Below, one piece after another: positions 1 to 8,940 of a stretch of 42,620 bases of DNA. How positions within the stretch are numbered: the first letter of the stretch is position 1; the number at the start of each line of letters is the position of its first letter. Below the pieces are notes generated by a model. It had not been told where the DNA came from. It did not search any database and worked only from the letters and a program-made list of their open reading frames with translations. The DNA comes from Bacillus benzoevorans (GTDB taxonomy: Bacteria > Bacillota > Bacilli > Bacillales > Cytobacillaceae): positions 1-42,620 of the forward strand of contig NZ_JACHGK010000027.1 of NCBI RefSeq assembly GCF_014207535.1, in the 5' to 3' direction. The translations under genes were made by a program, and so were the position numbers.

Positions 1-411
1 GGTCATTTCGCGCAACGATTTGACACCCCGTATCATACCAAGAGGGCTCTTTTTTGTTCAAGTCCCCGAAAATCCTTCTAACAGGAATGCTCCCTAATGT
101 ACTTATAAATCTACTTTATATTTTCTTGAAAATTTTTACAATAAATATTTCTTGTTTTATTTAAATTTTAAAAAAATTCTTAAAATTACTATACAAACTT
201 GTACTCTATATTAATATATTTTCGTAAGGTTGGTTTACATTCATAAAAGGACTCAATGACCTCATATAATAAACCAAATTATTTTTCCCATTTTCCAAAT
301 TTTCCATTGCTATTCTTATTGGAGATTTGATGACAAGTAACGAAATGATTTTCTAAAAGAACATTTCACCTGAAATATTCATAGTTCTACAAAGTTGCTT
401 GATTGGCCCTA
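1..411. other. AT-rich stretch without a recognisable gene
   Basis: No open frame with a plausible ribosome binding site was seen on either strand. The stretch is strongly AT-rich, with long A and T runs around 110-180. It ends at the 8-bp target duplication of the insertion sequence that starts at 420, so it is the left flank of that insertion. Confidence 0.5.
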
Positions 412-419
412 AAAATTTT
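412..419. repeat. Left target site duplication of the IS1595 element
   Basis: AAAATTTT directly abuts the left terminal repeat. The same eight bases lie at 1898-1905 directly after the right terminal repeat. The octamer is itself palindromic. Confidence 0.85.
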
Positions 420-508
420 GGCTCTGTTAAAGATAAATGTTGATATTTGATACATGTCCAAAATCTTGATATAATCAGCATAAGAACAAGTATTCGGGGG
501 ATATCAAG

Positions 509-1538
509 GTGAGCAAAGCGTTTAGCAACTTGTTAAAGTATATCGACAAATTACCACACACAAAAAAAAGAACAAGTTTACCAATGGGTTAAACGCTATG
601 TTGAACCTACTTCCTCTGCGGGTGGTCGTTTAATCAATGAAATGAGAGAAACTCGCTTCAAGGAAGGATTTGAGTGTCCTCATTGTTCATCGGAACACGT
701 TGTTCGGTTCGGAAAGTACAATGGTCGGCAACGGTATCGCTGTAAATGTTGTAACAAATCCTTCACTGACACAACCAACACCGTCTTGTACCGTACTCGA
801 AAAGGCAACGAATGGATTACCTTTGTTGATTGTATGTTCAAAGGCTATTCCCTACGGAAATCGGCTGAAATCGTAGGGGTTACTTGGGTTACTCTTTTTT
901 ATTGGAGACACAAACTGTTAAACGCCTTGAAGCAAATGGATGTTGAACAGTTTGAGGGTATCGTCGAAATTGACGAGACCTATTTCCTGTACTCTCAAAA
1001 GGGACAAAGGGGCATTACTGAACGTAAACCTCGCAAACGTGGTGGAAAGTCCAAATATAGAGGAATAAGTCACGAACAGGTTTGCGTTCTCGTTGCCAGA
1101 GACCGAACAAAAGCAACCGTCTCAAAAGTTGCTTGTATGGGGCGTATTGTGAAACCAAAAGTTGAAAAATTAATTGGTTCTAAACTGTCAAACGAAAATG
1201 TGCTTGTCACAGATGCTTGGAGAGCATATAAAACCTATGCAAAAGAAAAGGGCTTAGAGCATTACAGAATTAAATCAGATGGTGGCAACCACGTTATTAA
1301 GGGCTTGTATCACATCCAAAATGTAAATGGTCTCCATTCTCGTTTGAAACAATGGATAGACCGCTTTAAAGGTGTGGCTACAAAGTATCTCGACAATTAC
1401 CTTTCTTGGTTCTTATTTGTCGATAGTCGTAGTAACGAAAGCACTAATCAACATATTAAAGAATTTCTGCTAACATCATTTGTATTTGAAATGACCGACA
1501 CTTATGATAGTTTACGTCTGTCGAAGTTCGATATTTAA
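509..1538 (+). pseudogene. IS1595-family transposase, N-terminus shifted at an A8 run
   Basis: The catalytic part is open from an internal ATG at 642 to 1538. It has a zinc ribbon (CPHC near residue 13 and CKCC near 34 of that frame), then an ISXO2-like DDE/DDN core: D in VEIDETYF, D in VTDAWRAY and N in VNGLHSRLK. A GTG at 509, 8 bases after a GGGGG run, opens a different frame giving VSKAFSNLLKYIDKLPHTKK. Skipping one A in the eight-A run at 562-569 joins this to KEQVYQWVKRYVEPTSSAGG, which runs straight into the core. The joined protein would be 342 residues, a normal length for the family. So the gene is either inactivated by a one-base insertion, or expressed through slippage on the A run. 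A sequencing error in the homopolymer is also possible. Confidence 0.75.
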
Positions 1539-1611
1539 TACTATGTCAACAAATGGTCAGTTTTCTATAATGAAAGCTCTCTTTAATATGGTAAAATTTA
1601 CTAAGGGAGGG

Positions 1612-1788
1612 ATGAACATGGTTACACCAAGTGGAATGGGTTTATTATCTATGTTGATTACAATTGCAGTACCATTGTCAATGGTATTTCTTTTAATATG
1701 GGTTTATCAGATTAAGAGAAATAGTGAAGCACAAGTTGCACAAAACAAGGAAATTATTCGGCTATTAGAAAAAGAAAAAATGCAATAA
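1612..1788 (+). CDS. Small single-pass membrane protein, IS passenger gene
   Basis: A 58-residue protein beginning MNMVTPSGMG. One hydrophobic segment (about residues 10-30) is followed by a charged tail ending EKEKMQ, so it is probably a type I-like or tail-out membrane protein with a short cytoplasmic coil. The start at 1612 follows AAGGGAGG at about 1603-1610, although the spacing is very tight; the ATG at 1618 is better placed and may be the true start. The frame stays open further upstream to 1504, but that part overlaps the transposase end. The gene lies inside the insertion sequence, between transposase and right end, where passenger genes occur in some IS1595 elements. Function unknown. 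Confidence 0.55.
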   Translation: MNMVTPSGMGLLSMLITIAVPLSMVFLLIWVYQIKRNSEAQVAQNKEIIRLLEKEKMQ

Positions 1789-1820
1789 TCTTTTAGCAAA
1801 ACAATTAATATATGTGCGTT

Positions 1821-1858
1821 GGGAAGCCCTTAAATTCCATTCATTCTGGGCTTCCTTT
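1821..1858 (+). terminator. Intrinsic terminator inside the IS
   Basis: GGAAGCCC at 1822-1829 pairs with GGGCTTCC at 1848-1855, followed by TTTCATTATT. It closes the passenger gene just before the right terminal repeat. Confidence 0.7.
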
Positions 1859-1897
1859 CATTATTGTTAAAAAACAACATTAAGATTTAACAGAGCC

Positions 1898-1905
1898 AAA
1901 ATTTT
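1898..1905. repeat. Right target site duplication of the IS1595 element
   Basis: AAAATTTT follows the terminal repeat ending AACAGAGCC and matches the copy at 412-419 exactly. Confidence 0.85.
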
Positions 1906-1909
1906 AAAT

Positions 1910-2232
1910 ATGAAAAATGAAAATGAATATATTGCGGATTCCTTTCATTTCGAAACCCACGCAATTATTAACGGTGAGGATACAGTGGTACATTCTGGTC
2001 GGCATCCGGAGGAGGAATTGTTATTGCAGAGGAAACAACTGGAGTAATCGAAGGTGGAACATATACGAACAAAAACAGAGACTTTATTACCCTAAATGAA
2101 GTAAATGATATTTATATGATGGTTGAATGGTGGGATATAGGTAAAAGTGACAGCGTAAAAGAAAGAATAAATTTACATAACAAAAATAGCAAGGAACAAA
2201 CCTTCTTGAAATTATACAATACTGTAAAATAA
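1910..2232 (+). pseudogene. Broken small gene of unknown function next to the IS
   Basis: One frame from ATG 1910 gives MKNENEYIADSFHFETHAII and continues to about EDTVVHSG before drifting into unlikely sequence. A different frame from about 1978 gives GYSGTFWSASGGGIVIAEET and runs through a plausible acidic/aromatic C-terminus to a TAA at 2230-2232, followed by a terminator. The two pieces together look like one protein of about 105 residues broken by a frameshift near 1975-1990. I do not recognise the family. The IS inserted immediately upstream of the first ATG. It may be cargo of an older IS1595-like element, because a decayed copy of the same right end lies at 2280-2302. Confidence 0.35.
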
Positions 2233-2266
2233 AGGGAAATCACACTAATTTGGATTTTCCCTTTAT
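2231..2266 (+). terminator. Intrinsic terminator after the broken gene
   Basis: AAAGGGAAAT at 2231-2240 pairs with ATTTTCCCTTT at 2254-2264, followed by ATTTTA. Confidence 0.65.
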
Positions 2267-2279
2267 TTTACGCCAAAAT

Positions 2280-2302
2280 CAACATTAAAGTTTAATAGAA
2301 CC
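2280..2302. repeat. Decayed IS1595 right-end remnant
   Basis: These 23 bases match 19 of the 23 bases of the intact right end at 1875-1897, in the same orientation. The core reads CAACATTAA then TTTAATAGAACC. As in the intact element, a small gene and a terminator lie directly to the left. Confidence 0.6.
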
Positions 2303-2480
2303 TAAAATAAAAAGACCTGCCCGATTTCACTAGTCCACTGGCACTTTGATGTTCAGAGTACGTATGGTGTTAATTTGCATCATCTTTTGCCCCCTATAGG
2401 TCTAGTAACGCACCTTCCATTTATATCGCTGATCCCTATTTCATATGCCTTCTTCGTTACTTTTCCGCCAAATATACTTA

Positions 2481-4070
2481 TTATACTGATTCATGTTCTG
2501 CTGTTGGTGCTGCCGTCTCTACGCTGCTTTGTACTACTGCAGCGGATGAATCGACCACAGCCGCTCCTGCTTCCTTTTTATCCAGCGGAGCTGTTTCATT
2601 CTTAGTTTGTTCCTCTGCCGAAATAGCATCACGATTCTCTGTTTGAGCTAAGCTGGCTTCATTGCCGGAGTGAATATTCTCCTGACATGCTGTTTCAGCT
2701 TCTTCTGCCTCATTTACACTTATTGTATCCGCTTCGCTAAACTCCTTATCAACCCATTGGCAGAATAACTCATAGTCTCGTTTTACCTGTTCTTTATAGG
2801 TCATTGCCGTAAAAACAATCTGTGTGCAGAAACTGTCAAACTGATCGCCAATTGCTTTGAGAATTTCCTCTTCACTGTGATAAGAAAATAACTCCGACTG
2901 AACATCTACATCGGCACGGGCATGAATCTTAGCCGTTATTTTCCCCATAAGTTCTAATGTCTCATCGATATCCTTCAGCTTCTTCATGTCCTTCGCTTTC
3001 ACTTTCTTTTTATAAGGAGATCGTTCCCGGACATAGAAATCACGATCATTGATGGTTAAATAGCCCAAATATGGATCCTCAAGATGGTGCATTGCTTTCT
3101 GTGTGGTAATGACGCGTTTACCCTGATGGGAGTATTTTTCCCAAAATGCTTCGCTGTACGGCAGAAAGTAGGCAGGAATTGGAATGCGGACTTCTTTTAC
3201 CTCAAGCACTAAATCATCGACACCGTGTGCCTCCTTGCCGCCTTCCACAAGAATATAATATCTGTCCAGTCCGATTGAAGCGGTTCCTGAGCCATGCTTG
3301 CGGGCTATATCCTTCATGGTATAGAAAGACATCTCACGTTTATCCTCTGCATCAAGAGAACTGAAATAAGCCTCTGAGAAGGATTCAAGGGCCTTTCTCT
3401 CTTCAGTGCTCACTGGCAGAATTTCATCTGACCAGGCAAAAGTGCGTTTATTTTCTTCATTTATATATGTAATATCCTTCAATAAATGATCCTTCTGTCT
3501 TTTTTCCAGTTTCTTTAACACTTTTTGCACTGGTCCTTTTGTATTAGAACTAGTAAAGTCCAGCTTAAGCGGATCATCTTTCTTCTTTTTAAACCGCTTC
3601 ATCTGCCCATAATATCCTTGCAGAAACGCAAGAATCCGCTCTTTTTGTTCCTTCTCGCTCAAACATTCGGCAGCGCAGAATAATGCGATACTGACAGACA
3701 TACGCAGTACATCGTAAAGATAAGAACCGATATATCCTTCGTCAAAATCGTTTACGTCAAAGACAATTTCCCCTTTCTCATTTTGAAAGGCACCGAAATT
3801 TTCCATATGCAAATCACCTTGAATCCAGACAGGCTTATCCTCCGGTGTATGAAAGGAAAAAGGAATCCGCATCATATCATAATAAAATAAATAGGCACTG
3901 CCCCGGAAAAAACGAAACGGACTCTCACTCATTTTCTCATATTTTTCTCTTCTCATCTCCCGATTAAGGTGCATACACTGTTCGTCAAACTCATTCAGAA
4001 TGGTTTCAATCATCTGCCGACGAAGCATCGTTCTCGTATTTTTCACTCTATCCTGCATTTCTCTTAACAT
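2481..4070 (-). CDS. DUF2252 family protein (kinase-like fold)
   Basis: A 529-residue protein of the DUF2252 family. Near residues 84-95 it has QGDLHMENFG and near 105-111 DVNDFDE. These resemble the catalytic loop and metal-binding loop of aminoglycoside phosphotransferase-like kinases (D...H..N and DFD), so a phosphotransferase role is likely but substrate is unknown. The last 80 residues are rich in Glu, Ala and Ser and look disordered. There is no signal peptide. A GTG at 4079 also opens the frame, but it overlaps the AAGGAG site; the ATG at 4070 sits 8 bases after that site and is the better start. It follows the TPR-GTPase gene by 66 bases on the same strand, with a small hairpin repeat between them. 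Confidence 0.8.
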   Translation of the reverse strand: MLREMQDRVKNTRTMLRRQMIETILNEFDEQCMHLNREMRREKYEKMSESPFRFFRGSAYLFYYDMMRIPFSFHTPEDKPVWIQGDLHMENFGAFQNEKGEIVFDVNDFDEGYIGSYLYDVLRMSVSIALFCAAECLSEKEQKERILAFLQGYYGQMKRFKKKKDDPLKLDFTSSNTKGPVQKVLKKLEKRQKDHLLKDITYINEENKRTFAWSDEILPVSTEERKALESFSEAYFSSLDAEDKREMSFYTMKDIARKHGSGTASIGLDRYYILVEGGKEAHGVDDLVLEVKEVRIPIPAYFLPYSEAFWEKYSHQGKRVITTQKAMHHLEDPYLGYLTINDRDFYVRERSPYKKKVKAKDMKKLKDIDETLELMGKITAKIHARADVDVQSELFSYHSEEEILKAIGDQFDSFCTQIVFTAMTYKEQVKRDYELFCQWVDKEFSEADTISVNEAEEAETACQENIHSGNEASLAQTENRDAISAEEQTKNETAPLDKKEAGAAVVDSSAAVVQSSVETAAPTAEHESV

Positions 4071-4100
4071 CTTATCCACTCCTTAAATTTTACTCCTAAA

Positions 4101-4139
4101 TGCATTTATCCCCCACCTAAAAGTGGGGGACTTCTGCTA
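4101..4139. repeat. Dispersed hairpin repeat, copy 1
   Basis: CCCCCAC at 4110-4116 pairs with GTGGGGG at 4123-4129 and is followed by ACTTCTGCTAA. A second copy with the same flanks lies at 15431-15479. The pattern recalls the end hairpins of IS200/IS605 elements in Bacillaceae (inference from memory). Confidence 0.6.
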
Positions 4140-6857
4140 AACTAAAACTCTTCTTTGACTTTGATTGAGCCATTCATATTGGCGCAGTTTCAGTTCGAAT
4201 AAAGTGAGCGGATCCTGATACCATTCAGGGTTTTCTCTCATTTTTTCCAGCTCTGCTTTGCTGTACTCAATACCGGAAAGTGATTCCTCCACTGTTTCAT
4301 GTAAAAGAGACAGCGGATTTTTAAAGAAAAACTTCATATCGCGGTTTAAATTTCTTTCAAATAGTTCAAACTCTTTCAGGAAGCTGGAAATAATCATTTG
4401 CACTGCTTCCTTATAGTCGTATGTCTCGACAAAATCCTTATATTTATTATACAGCATCGCATTTTTTTGCTGTACTACACCTAAGAGTTTTCCTGCACTT
4501 TTTAAAATCAGCTGCGCAGGATTGAAGCGCGGGATAATAGTGATATACTCCCAATTAATGCCGCTTGTAATCCTTTCTGCATCACGCTGCCAATATTCAA
4601 GCACCTGAAAGTCGCACTGAAGCTTAATCTTTTCTTCGTCATATAAGGCATTGAAGCTTTCACCCATCTCATTTAATGAAAGCTGCTCTGCATTCAGCTC
4701 TTCGGCACAATTCTCAATCCAATTCTGAATCATATGAAAAAAATGCGGCATCATCGTAGTTTGCAAATAGGCTTCTACCCTTTTGTTCATCTCTTTATTT
4801 AATTCTACATGGATCTTTCCGAAATGACTCTCCTCTTTTATGATCTCAGAGCATTCACGCAAAATCTGTGGAATTTTAGCAGCTAATTCCGAGCGGATTT
4901 CTTCCTTTATATCCTGATATGAGCGTGTCAAAGTTCTAGCTTTTTGCACTGAAATGTCATCCATTTGGTTAATGGCCCCATTAAGCTTTGACAGCATTTC
5001 CTCATTCCATTTAATAGAATCAATCATTTCCTTTTCTTTTTCCGCCCGCTGCATAAATAAATATGAAATCATTTCTCGAACAAAATAAAGCAGCTTTGCC
5101 GTTTGTTCTGATTGAATCTTTTTATTGCTGTAATTGGCTTCGAAGAATTGGCGCAAATCATTTAACTGATCGAAGCTGCTGTAGTGAGGAGAAAAAGCAA
5201 AGACATCGGCATTCGGTTCAAAATGCTTGATTCTCTCCAGCGGTACATCAACGAACTGTGCCATTTCCCGCTCATCATATACAGAATCCATTTTGTTGAC
5301 AAGGAAATGAATCGGAACGCCCGGCATCTCCCGCTTCAAACGCTGCAGATGCTCCTGCTCTTTTACCGTAAACGGTGAATGAGCATTCAAAACAAAGAGA
5401 ATCCCATCCGCTGCATGGAGATATGGCACTAGCTCATTCCCGCCATTTAAATTAGGAGTATTGATTAAAGTCAGCCTCTGTCTCCGTAAAAATTCACTCC
5501 GCATCTTCACGTAGAATAGACGCTTGCGACGGTATGACGGGATTTCTTCCATTCTTTCAACCTCTTGTATATCCGTCTCAGAGATTTCATAGATTTCCTC
5601 TTCCTCTGCGTGCTCAATAATAACAGGAGTTGTTGTTTCCTCACTTAAAATAGCTGCCCCGGCAATGGAATTAATAACTGCCTCTTTCCCGCTTTCAAAT
5701 GTTCCTACCACTATAAGCCGGTAGCAATCCTTCTTATTTTTCAAATCCTGCATCAGCCAGGCAAGCGGCTTAGACGTTTGCAGACCTTTCTCTTTCGCCC
5801 AGTTCAATACTTCATTAGAGAGTTCTACCGCATCTTCCCACCCGTCTTTGCGATTCTCTAATTCTAGTAATATAGTTTCGGCATCATGAATGACAGTCGT
5901 CTCAAGTGTTCCCGGAAACATTTCATTCCATGAAACAACCGCAGCCGCAGAAGTTAATGTACCCGCAGTGTCTGATACTCTGAGCCACTTCGTTAAAATA
6001 TTAGGAATCAATGCTGAAATATCCTTAATTAAATAACTTCCATTAATAAAGGATAAATAAGACTCCTTATACAACCGGGTTAATTTACTTAAAGAGCGGA
6101 TTTTGTCTGGTTCGGGTTCATTCAATACTCGATTAATGACCATAATCCAAGCAGTATGAGATTCCCCACTTTTATAGATGTTCCATAAATCAGCAGTTGT
6201 ATCCTCAAATCGTTCGCGATCCAGTCGGAATAACAGGAGCAGAGCATAATCGAAATACGCAGGATCCATGTCCTTCGTATAGCCATCTTTAATATATTGA
6301 TGTAAACAATCAAACCACTCCACAGATTCCAAGCGGATTGCTTCGTTCATCGCTAGTTCTACCATACTGAGTCCGTCCTGCTGTTCTTCAAAAAAAGCAC
6401 GGGCCAGTGCCGTTACATTTGGATAATCTGGATTCAGCATGACCGTTTCTTTAATGACTTGGCTTGCTAAGTCTGTTTTTTCCTGTTCAAGATAGAGGGA
6501 AAACAGCTGCAGCGACACTTCCGTCGTTAATGTCAAATTGTCGGTATGTATCGATTTATACACATCCTCTGCAGTCGGCAGCCATCCGAGTTCAAAATAG
6601 GCATCGCCAATATTCTTCCTTGCCCATGGTTCTAGTGCATTGCGGATACTCTCCCATTTGAAAACGGCCGTTTCAAAATCTTTATAATGAAAATACACTT
6701 CCCCTTGGGCAAATCGAATAGCAGACAAATCGGCTACTTCCTTTTTCTGTTCTTCAAAATAGGCCTCCCCGAGTACTGCAACCGGATCCTTTTCTTTATC
6801 TCCTTCTAAGAACGTTTCATAAAACATTTTTTCAATCAGCTGTTGATCTGCCGTCAT
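4137..6857 (-). CDS. TPR-dynamin-like protein with degenerate GTPase motifs
   Basis: A 906-residue protein. The N-terminal 240 or so residues form helical TPR-like repeats. A dynamin-family GTPase domain starts near residue 380. The P-loop (385-392) reads GTFESGKE, with Glu where Ser or Thr should coordinate magnesium. The switch I region is preserved as EETTTPVI (406-413). The G3 motif is NTPN (466-469) instead of DTPG. The G4 motif NKMD (521-524) is intact. The C-terminal part (about 590-880) is predicted to be helical stalk, with a hydrophobic stretch near 785. It probably binds membranes; GTP hydrolysis may be weak or lost. The ATG at 6857 follows GGGGGCG by six bases. Its stop is followed by a hairpin repeat and the DUF2252 gene, probably co-transcribed. 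Confidence 0.75.
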   Translation of the reverse strand: MTADQQLIEKMFYETFLEGDKEKDPVAVLGEAYFEEQKKEVADLSAIRFAQGEVYFHYKDFETAVFKWESIRNALEPWARKNIGDAYFELGWLPTAEDVYKSIHTDNLTLTTEVSLQLFSLYLEQEKTDLASQVIKETVMLNPDYPNVTALARAFFEEQQDGLSMVELAMNEAIRLESVEWFDCLHQYIKDGYTKDMDPAYFDYALLLLFRLDRERFEDTTADLWNIYKSGESHTAWIMVINRVLNEPEPDKIRSLSKLTRLYKESYLSFINGSYLIKDISALIPNILTKWLRVSDTAGTLTSAAAVVSWNEMFPGTLETTVIHDAETILLELENRKDGWEDAVELSNEVLNWAKEKGLQTSKPLAWLMQDLKNKKDCYRLIVVGTFESGKEAVINSIAGAAILSEETTTPVIIEHAEEEEIYEISETDIQEVERMEEIPSYRRKRLFYVKMRSEFLRRQRLTLINTPNLNGGNELVPYLHAADGILFVLNAHSPFTVKEQEHLQRLKREMPGVPIHFLVNKMDSVYDEREMAQFVDVPLERIKHFEPNADVFAFSPHYSSFDQLNDLRQFFEANYSNKKIQSEQTAKLLYFVREMISYLFMQRAEKEKEMIDSIKWNEEMLSKLNGAINQMDDISVQKARTLTRSYQDIKEEIRSELAAKIPQILRECSEIIKEESHFGKIHVELNKEMNKRVEAYLQTTMMPHFFHMIQNWIENCAEELNAEQLSLNEMGESFNALYDEEKIKLQCDFQVLEYWQRDAERITSGINWEYITIIPRFNPAQLILKSAGKLLGVVQQKNAMLYNKYKDFVETYDYKEAVQMIISSFLKEFELFERNLNRDMKFFFKNPLSLLHETVEESLSGIEYSKAELEKMRENPEWYQDPLTLFELKLRQYEWLNQSQRRVLV

Positions 6858-7261
6858 TTTTTCGCCCCCAAAGAAAAAAGTAACTACTTCGTTTATGTCT
6901 TTTCTCCATATTCTTGTATTGTATCAAAGCACATTTTGTAGAAAATGTCATTACACTTACAATTATGTAACAAATTCGCAAAGCGGAAGCGCCTTGCCCC
7001 CAATAATATTCAGATGATTCTTATTCTTTATCATACCACAATATGGTATAATTCTTATGTTTTGATGATTAATAGCAGTCGACTTATTTCTTTCTCAAAC
7101 AAGAGGAACTGAGGCGTATCCATAAAGATTTATGCCGTTTATGACTGGGTTGTAATGGATATATTAAGAAAATATCACAAATTCATTTAAGTGACTCTTT
7201 CATATTTGCTATAATAAAAATTAATCTAATCAACGTTACTTAAAAGGAAGGCTGATTCAGT
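6858..7261. other. Intergenic region between the GTPase gene and glnS
   Basis: Divergent regulatory region of about 400 bases. It holds a short repeat-like sequence at 6975-6996 (CGCAAAGCGGAAGCGCCTTG), a form often seen between genes in Bacillaceae genomes. At 7138-7153 lies a 16-base exact copy of glnS positions 7968-7983. A TATAAT at 7210-7215 is the likely -10 box for glnS; the matching -35 is weak. No gene seen. Confidence 0.5.
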
Positions 7262-8926
7262 TTGGAACATAATTCGTCAAATTTTATTAGAAATATTATA
7301 AAGGAAGATATTGAGTCAGGGAAGCATAAAGAAATCATTACGCGCTTCCCTCCTGAGCCAAATGGGTATCTTCATATTGGACATGCCAAGTCAATTGTTA
7401 TTAACTTCGGCTTAGCTGATGAATTTAACGGAAAAACAAATTTACGTTTTGATGACACAAACCCATCAAAAGAAGATCAGGAATATGTTGATTCCATAAA
7501 GGAAGATGTACAGTGGCTGGGATTTGAATGGGACAGTATGCTCTATGCATCTAATTATTTCGATGAAATGTATAAACGGGCTATTCTCTTAATTAAAAAG
7601 GAAAAAGCTTATGTAGATGATTTAACAGCGGAACAAATCCGTGAATTCCGCGGCTCCCTCACAGAACCAGGTAAAGAAAGCCCATACCGCAATCGTTCTA
7701 TTGAAGAAAACCTTGATCTATTTGAACGGATGAAAAATGGAGAGTTTGAAAATGGAAGCAAGGTATTGAGAGCGAAAATCGATATGTCTTCACCAAACCT
7801 CAATTTACGCGACCCTGTCATATACCGAGTTTCACACGCTGAACATCATAATACAGGGGACAAGTGGTGTATCTACCCGATGTATGATTTTGCCCATCCG
7901 CTGGAAGATGCGATTGAAGGGATCACTCATTCGATTTGTACGACTGAATTTGAAGATCACCGTCCGCTTTATGACTGGGTTGTCGCTGAATGTGAAATGG
8001 AAAACGTACCTAGACAATATGAGTTTGGCCGCTTAAATATCACGAATACCGTTATGAGTAAAAGAAAGCTGAAGCAGCTTGTAGACGAAGGCTATGTTGA
8101 CGGCTGGGACGATCCGCGGATGCCGACAGTTTCAGGATTGCGCCGAAGAGGCTATACACCGGAAGCTATTCGCGAATTTGTAAAAGAAACAGGCGTTTCT
8201 AAGAACTCTGGAACCGTTGAATCAGCGATGCTGGAACATTTCGTCCGCGAGGATTTAAAATTAAAAGCATTGCGTACAATGGGCATTCTGCGCCCGTTAA
8301 AAGTTGTCATTACCAACTATCCTGAAGGTCAGGTTGAAATGCTAGATGCAGAAAACAATCCGGAAAATCCAGAAATGGGTACGAGACAAATTCCGTTTTC
8401 CCGTGAAATCTATATTGAGCAGGATGATTTCATGGAGAATCCGCCGAAGAAATATTTCCGTCTCTTCCCTGGAAATGAAGTCCGTTTAAAACACGCATAC
8501 TTCATTAAGTGTGAGGAATTTATTAAAGATGAAGAAGGCAATGTGGTGGAACTTCATTGTACCTATGATCCAGAAACGAAGAGCGGTACCGGTTTTACCG
8601 GCCGTAAAGTAAAAGGAACGATCCATTGGGTAGATGCCAGCCAGGCTGTACCGGCTGAATTCCGTTTATATGAGCCGTTAATTAAAGATGAAGAACTGGA
8701 AGCTGCAGAACAATCCGGTGAAGAAACAACCTTCCTTGACCATGTAAATCCAAATTCATTACAAATTGTTCAAGGCTTTGTTGAACCAAATATGAAGGAT
8801 GTTAAGGCACACGATAAATTTCAATTCTTCCGCCATGGCTATTTTAATGTCGATCCAAAGAATTCAACGCCTGAGAAACCTGTCTTTAACTTAATTGTTT
8901 CATTAAAGAGTTCGTTTAAACTATAA
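7262..8926 (+). CDS. glnS: Glutamine--tRNA ligase
   Basis: A 554-residue class I synthetase that charges tRNA-Gln with glutamine. The GlnRS/GluRS signature RFPPEPNGYLHIGHAKS lies at residues 28-44, with the HIGH motif. The second ATP motif is VMSKRKL near 260. NFIRNII...GKHKEI at the N-terminus and the full-length C-terminal beta-barrel domain match bacterial GlnRS. The start is a TTG at 7262, 11 bases after AAGGAAG. A strong terminator follows, so it is a single-gene unit. Most Bacillota make Gln-tRNA through GatCAB instead, so this gene is likely of transferred origin and may coexist with GatCAB elsewhere on the chromosome. Confidence 0.97.
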   Translation: MEHNSSNFIRNIIKEDIESGKHKEIITRFPPEPNGYLHIGHAKSIVINFGLADEFNGKTNLRFDDTNPSKEDQEYVDSIKEDVQWLGFEWDSMLYASNYFDEMYKRAILLIKKEKAYVDDLTAEQIREFRGSLTEPGKESPYRNRSIEENLDLFERMKNGEFENGSKVLRAKIDMSSPNLNLRDPVIYRVSHAEHHNTGDKWCIYPMYDFAHPLEDAIEGITHSICTTEFEDHRPLYDWVVAECEMENVPRQYEFGRLNITNTVMSKRKLKQLVDEGYVDGWDDPRMPTVSGLRRRGYTPEAIREFVKETGVSKNSGTVESAMLEHFVREDLKLKALRTMGILRPLKVVITNYPEGQVEMLDAENNPENPEMGTRQIPFSREIYIEQDDFMENPPKKYFRLFPGNEVRLKHAYFIKCEEFIKDEEGNVVELHCTYDPETKSGTGFTGRKVKGTIHWVDASQAVPAEFRLYEPLIKDEELEAAEQSGEETTFLDHVNPNSLQIVQGFVEPNMKDVKAHDKFQFFRHGYFNVDPKNSTPEKPVFNLIVSLKSSFKL

Positions 8927-8940
8927 TTTAAAAATAAAGA

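Larger units (their letters stand above)
420..1897 (+). mobile_element. IS1595-family insertion sequence with passenger gene
   Basis: The element is 1478 bp. Its ends are imperfect inverted repeats: the left end at 420-444 and the right end at 1873-1897 (read in reverse) both begin GGCTCTGTTAAA and continue with related sequence ending in ATGTTG. It is flanked by identical 8-bp copies of AAAATTTT at 412-419 and 1898-1905, which fits the 8-bp target duplications known for IS1595. Inside are a transposase with a zinc ribbon and an ISXO2-type catalytic core, a small membrane-protein gene, and a terminator before the right end. The intact ends and duplication point to a fairly recent insertion. 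Family is judged from the protein; the exact ISfinder name is not known to me. Confidence 0.9.

Noticed and set aside
1917..2099. 60-residue open frame on the plus strand
   Set aside because: Composition is unlike a protein, it has no binding site, and better fragments of one gene lie in the other two frames.
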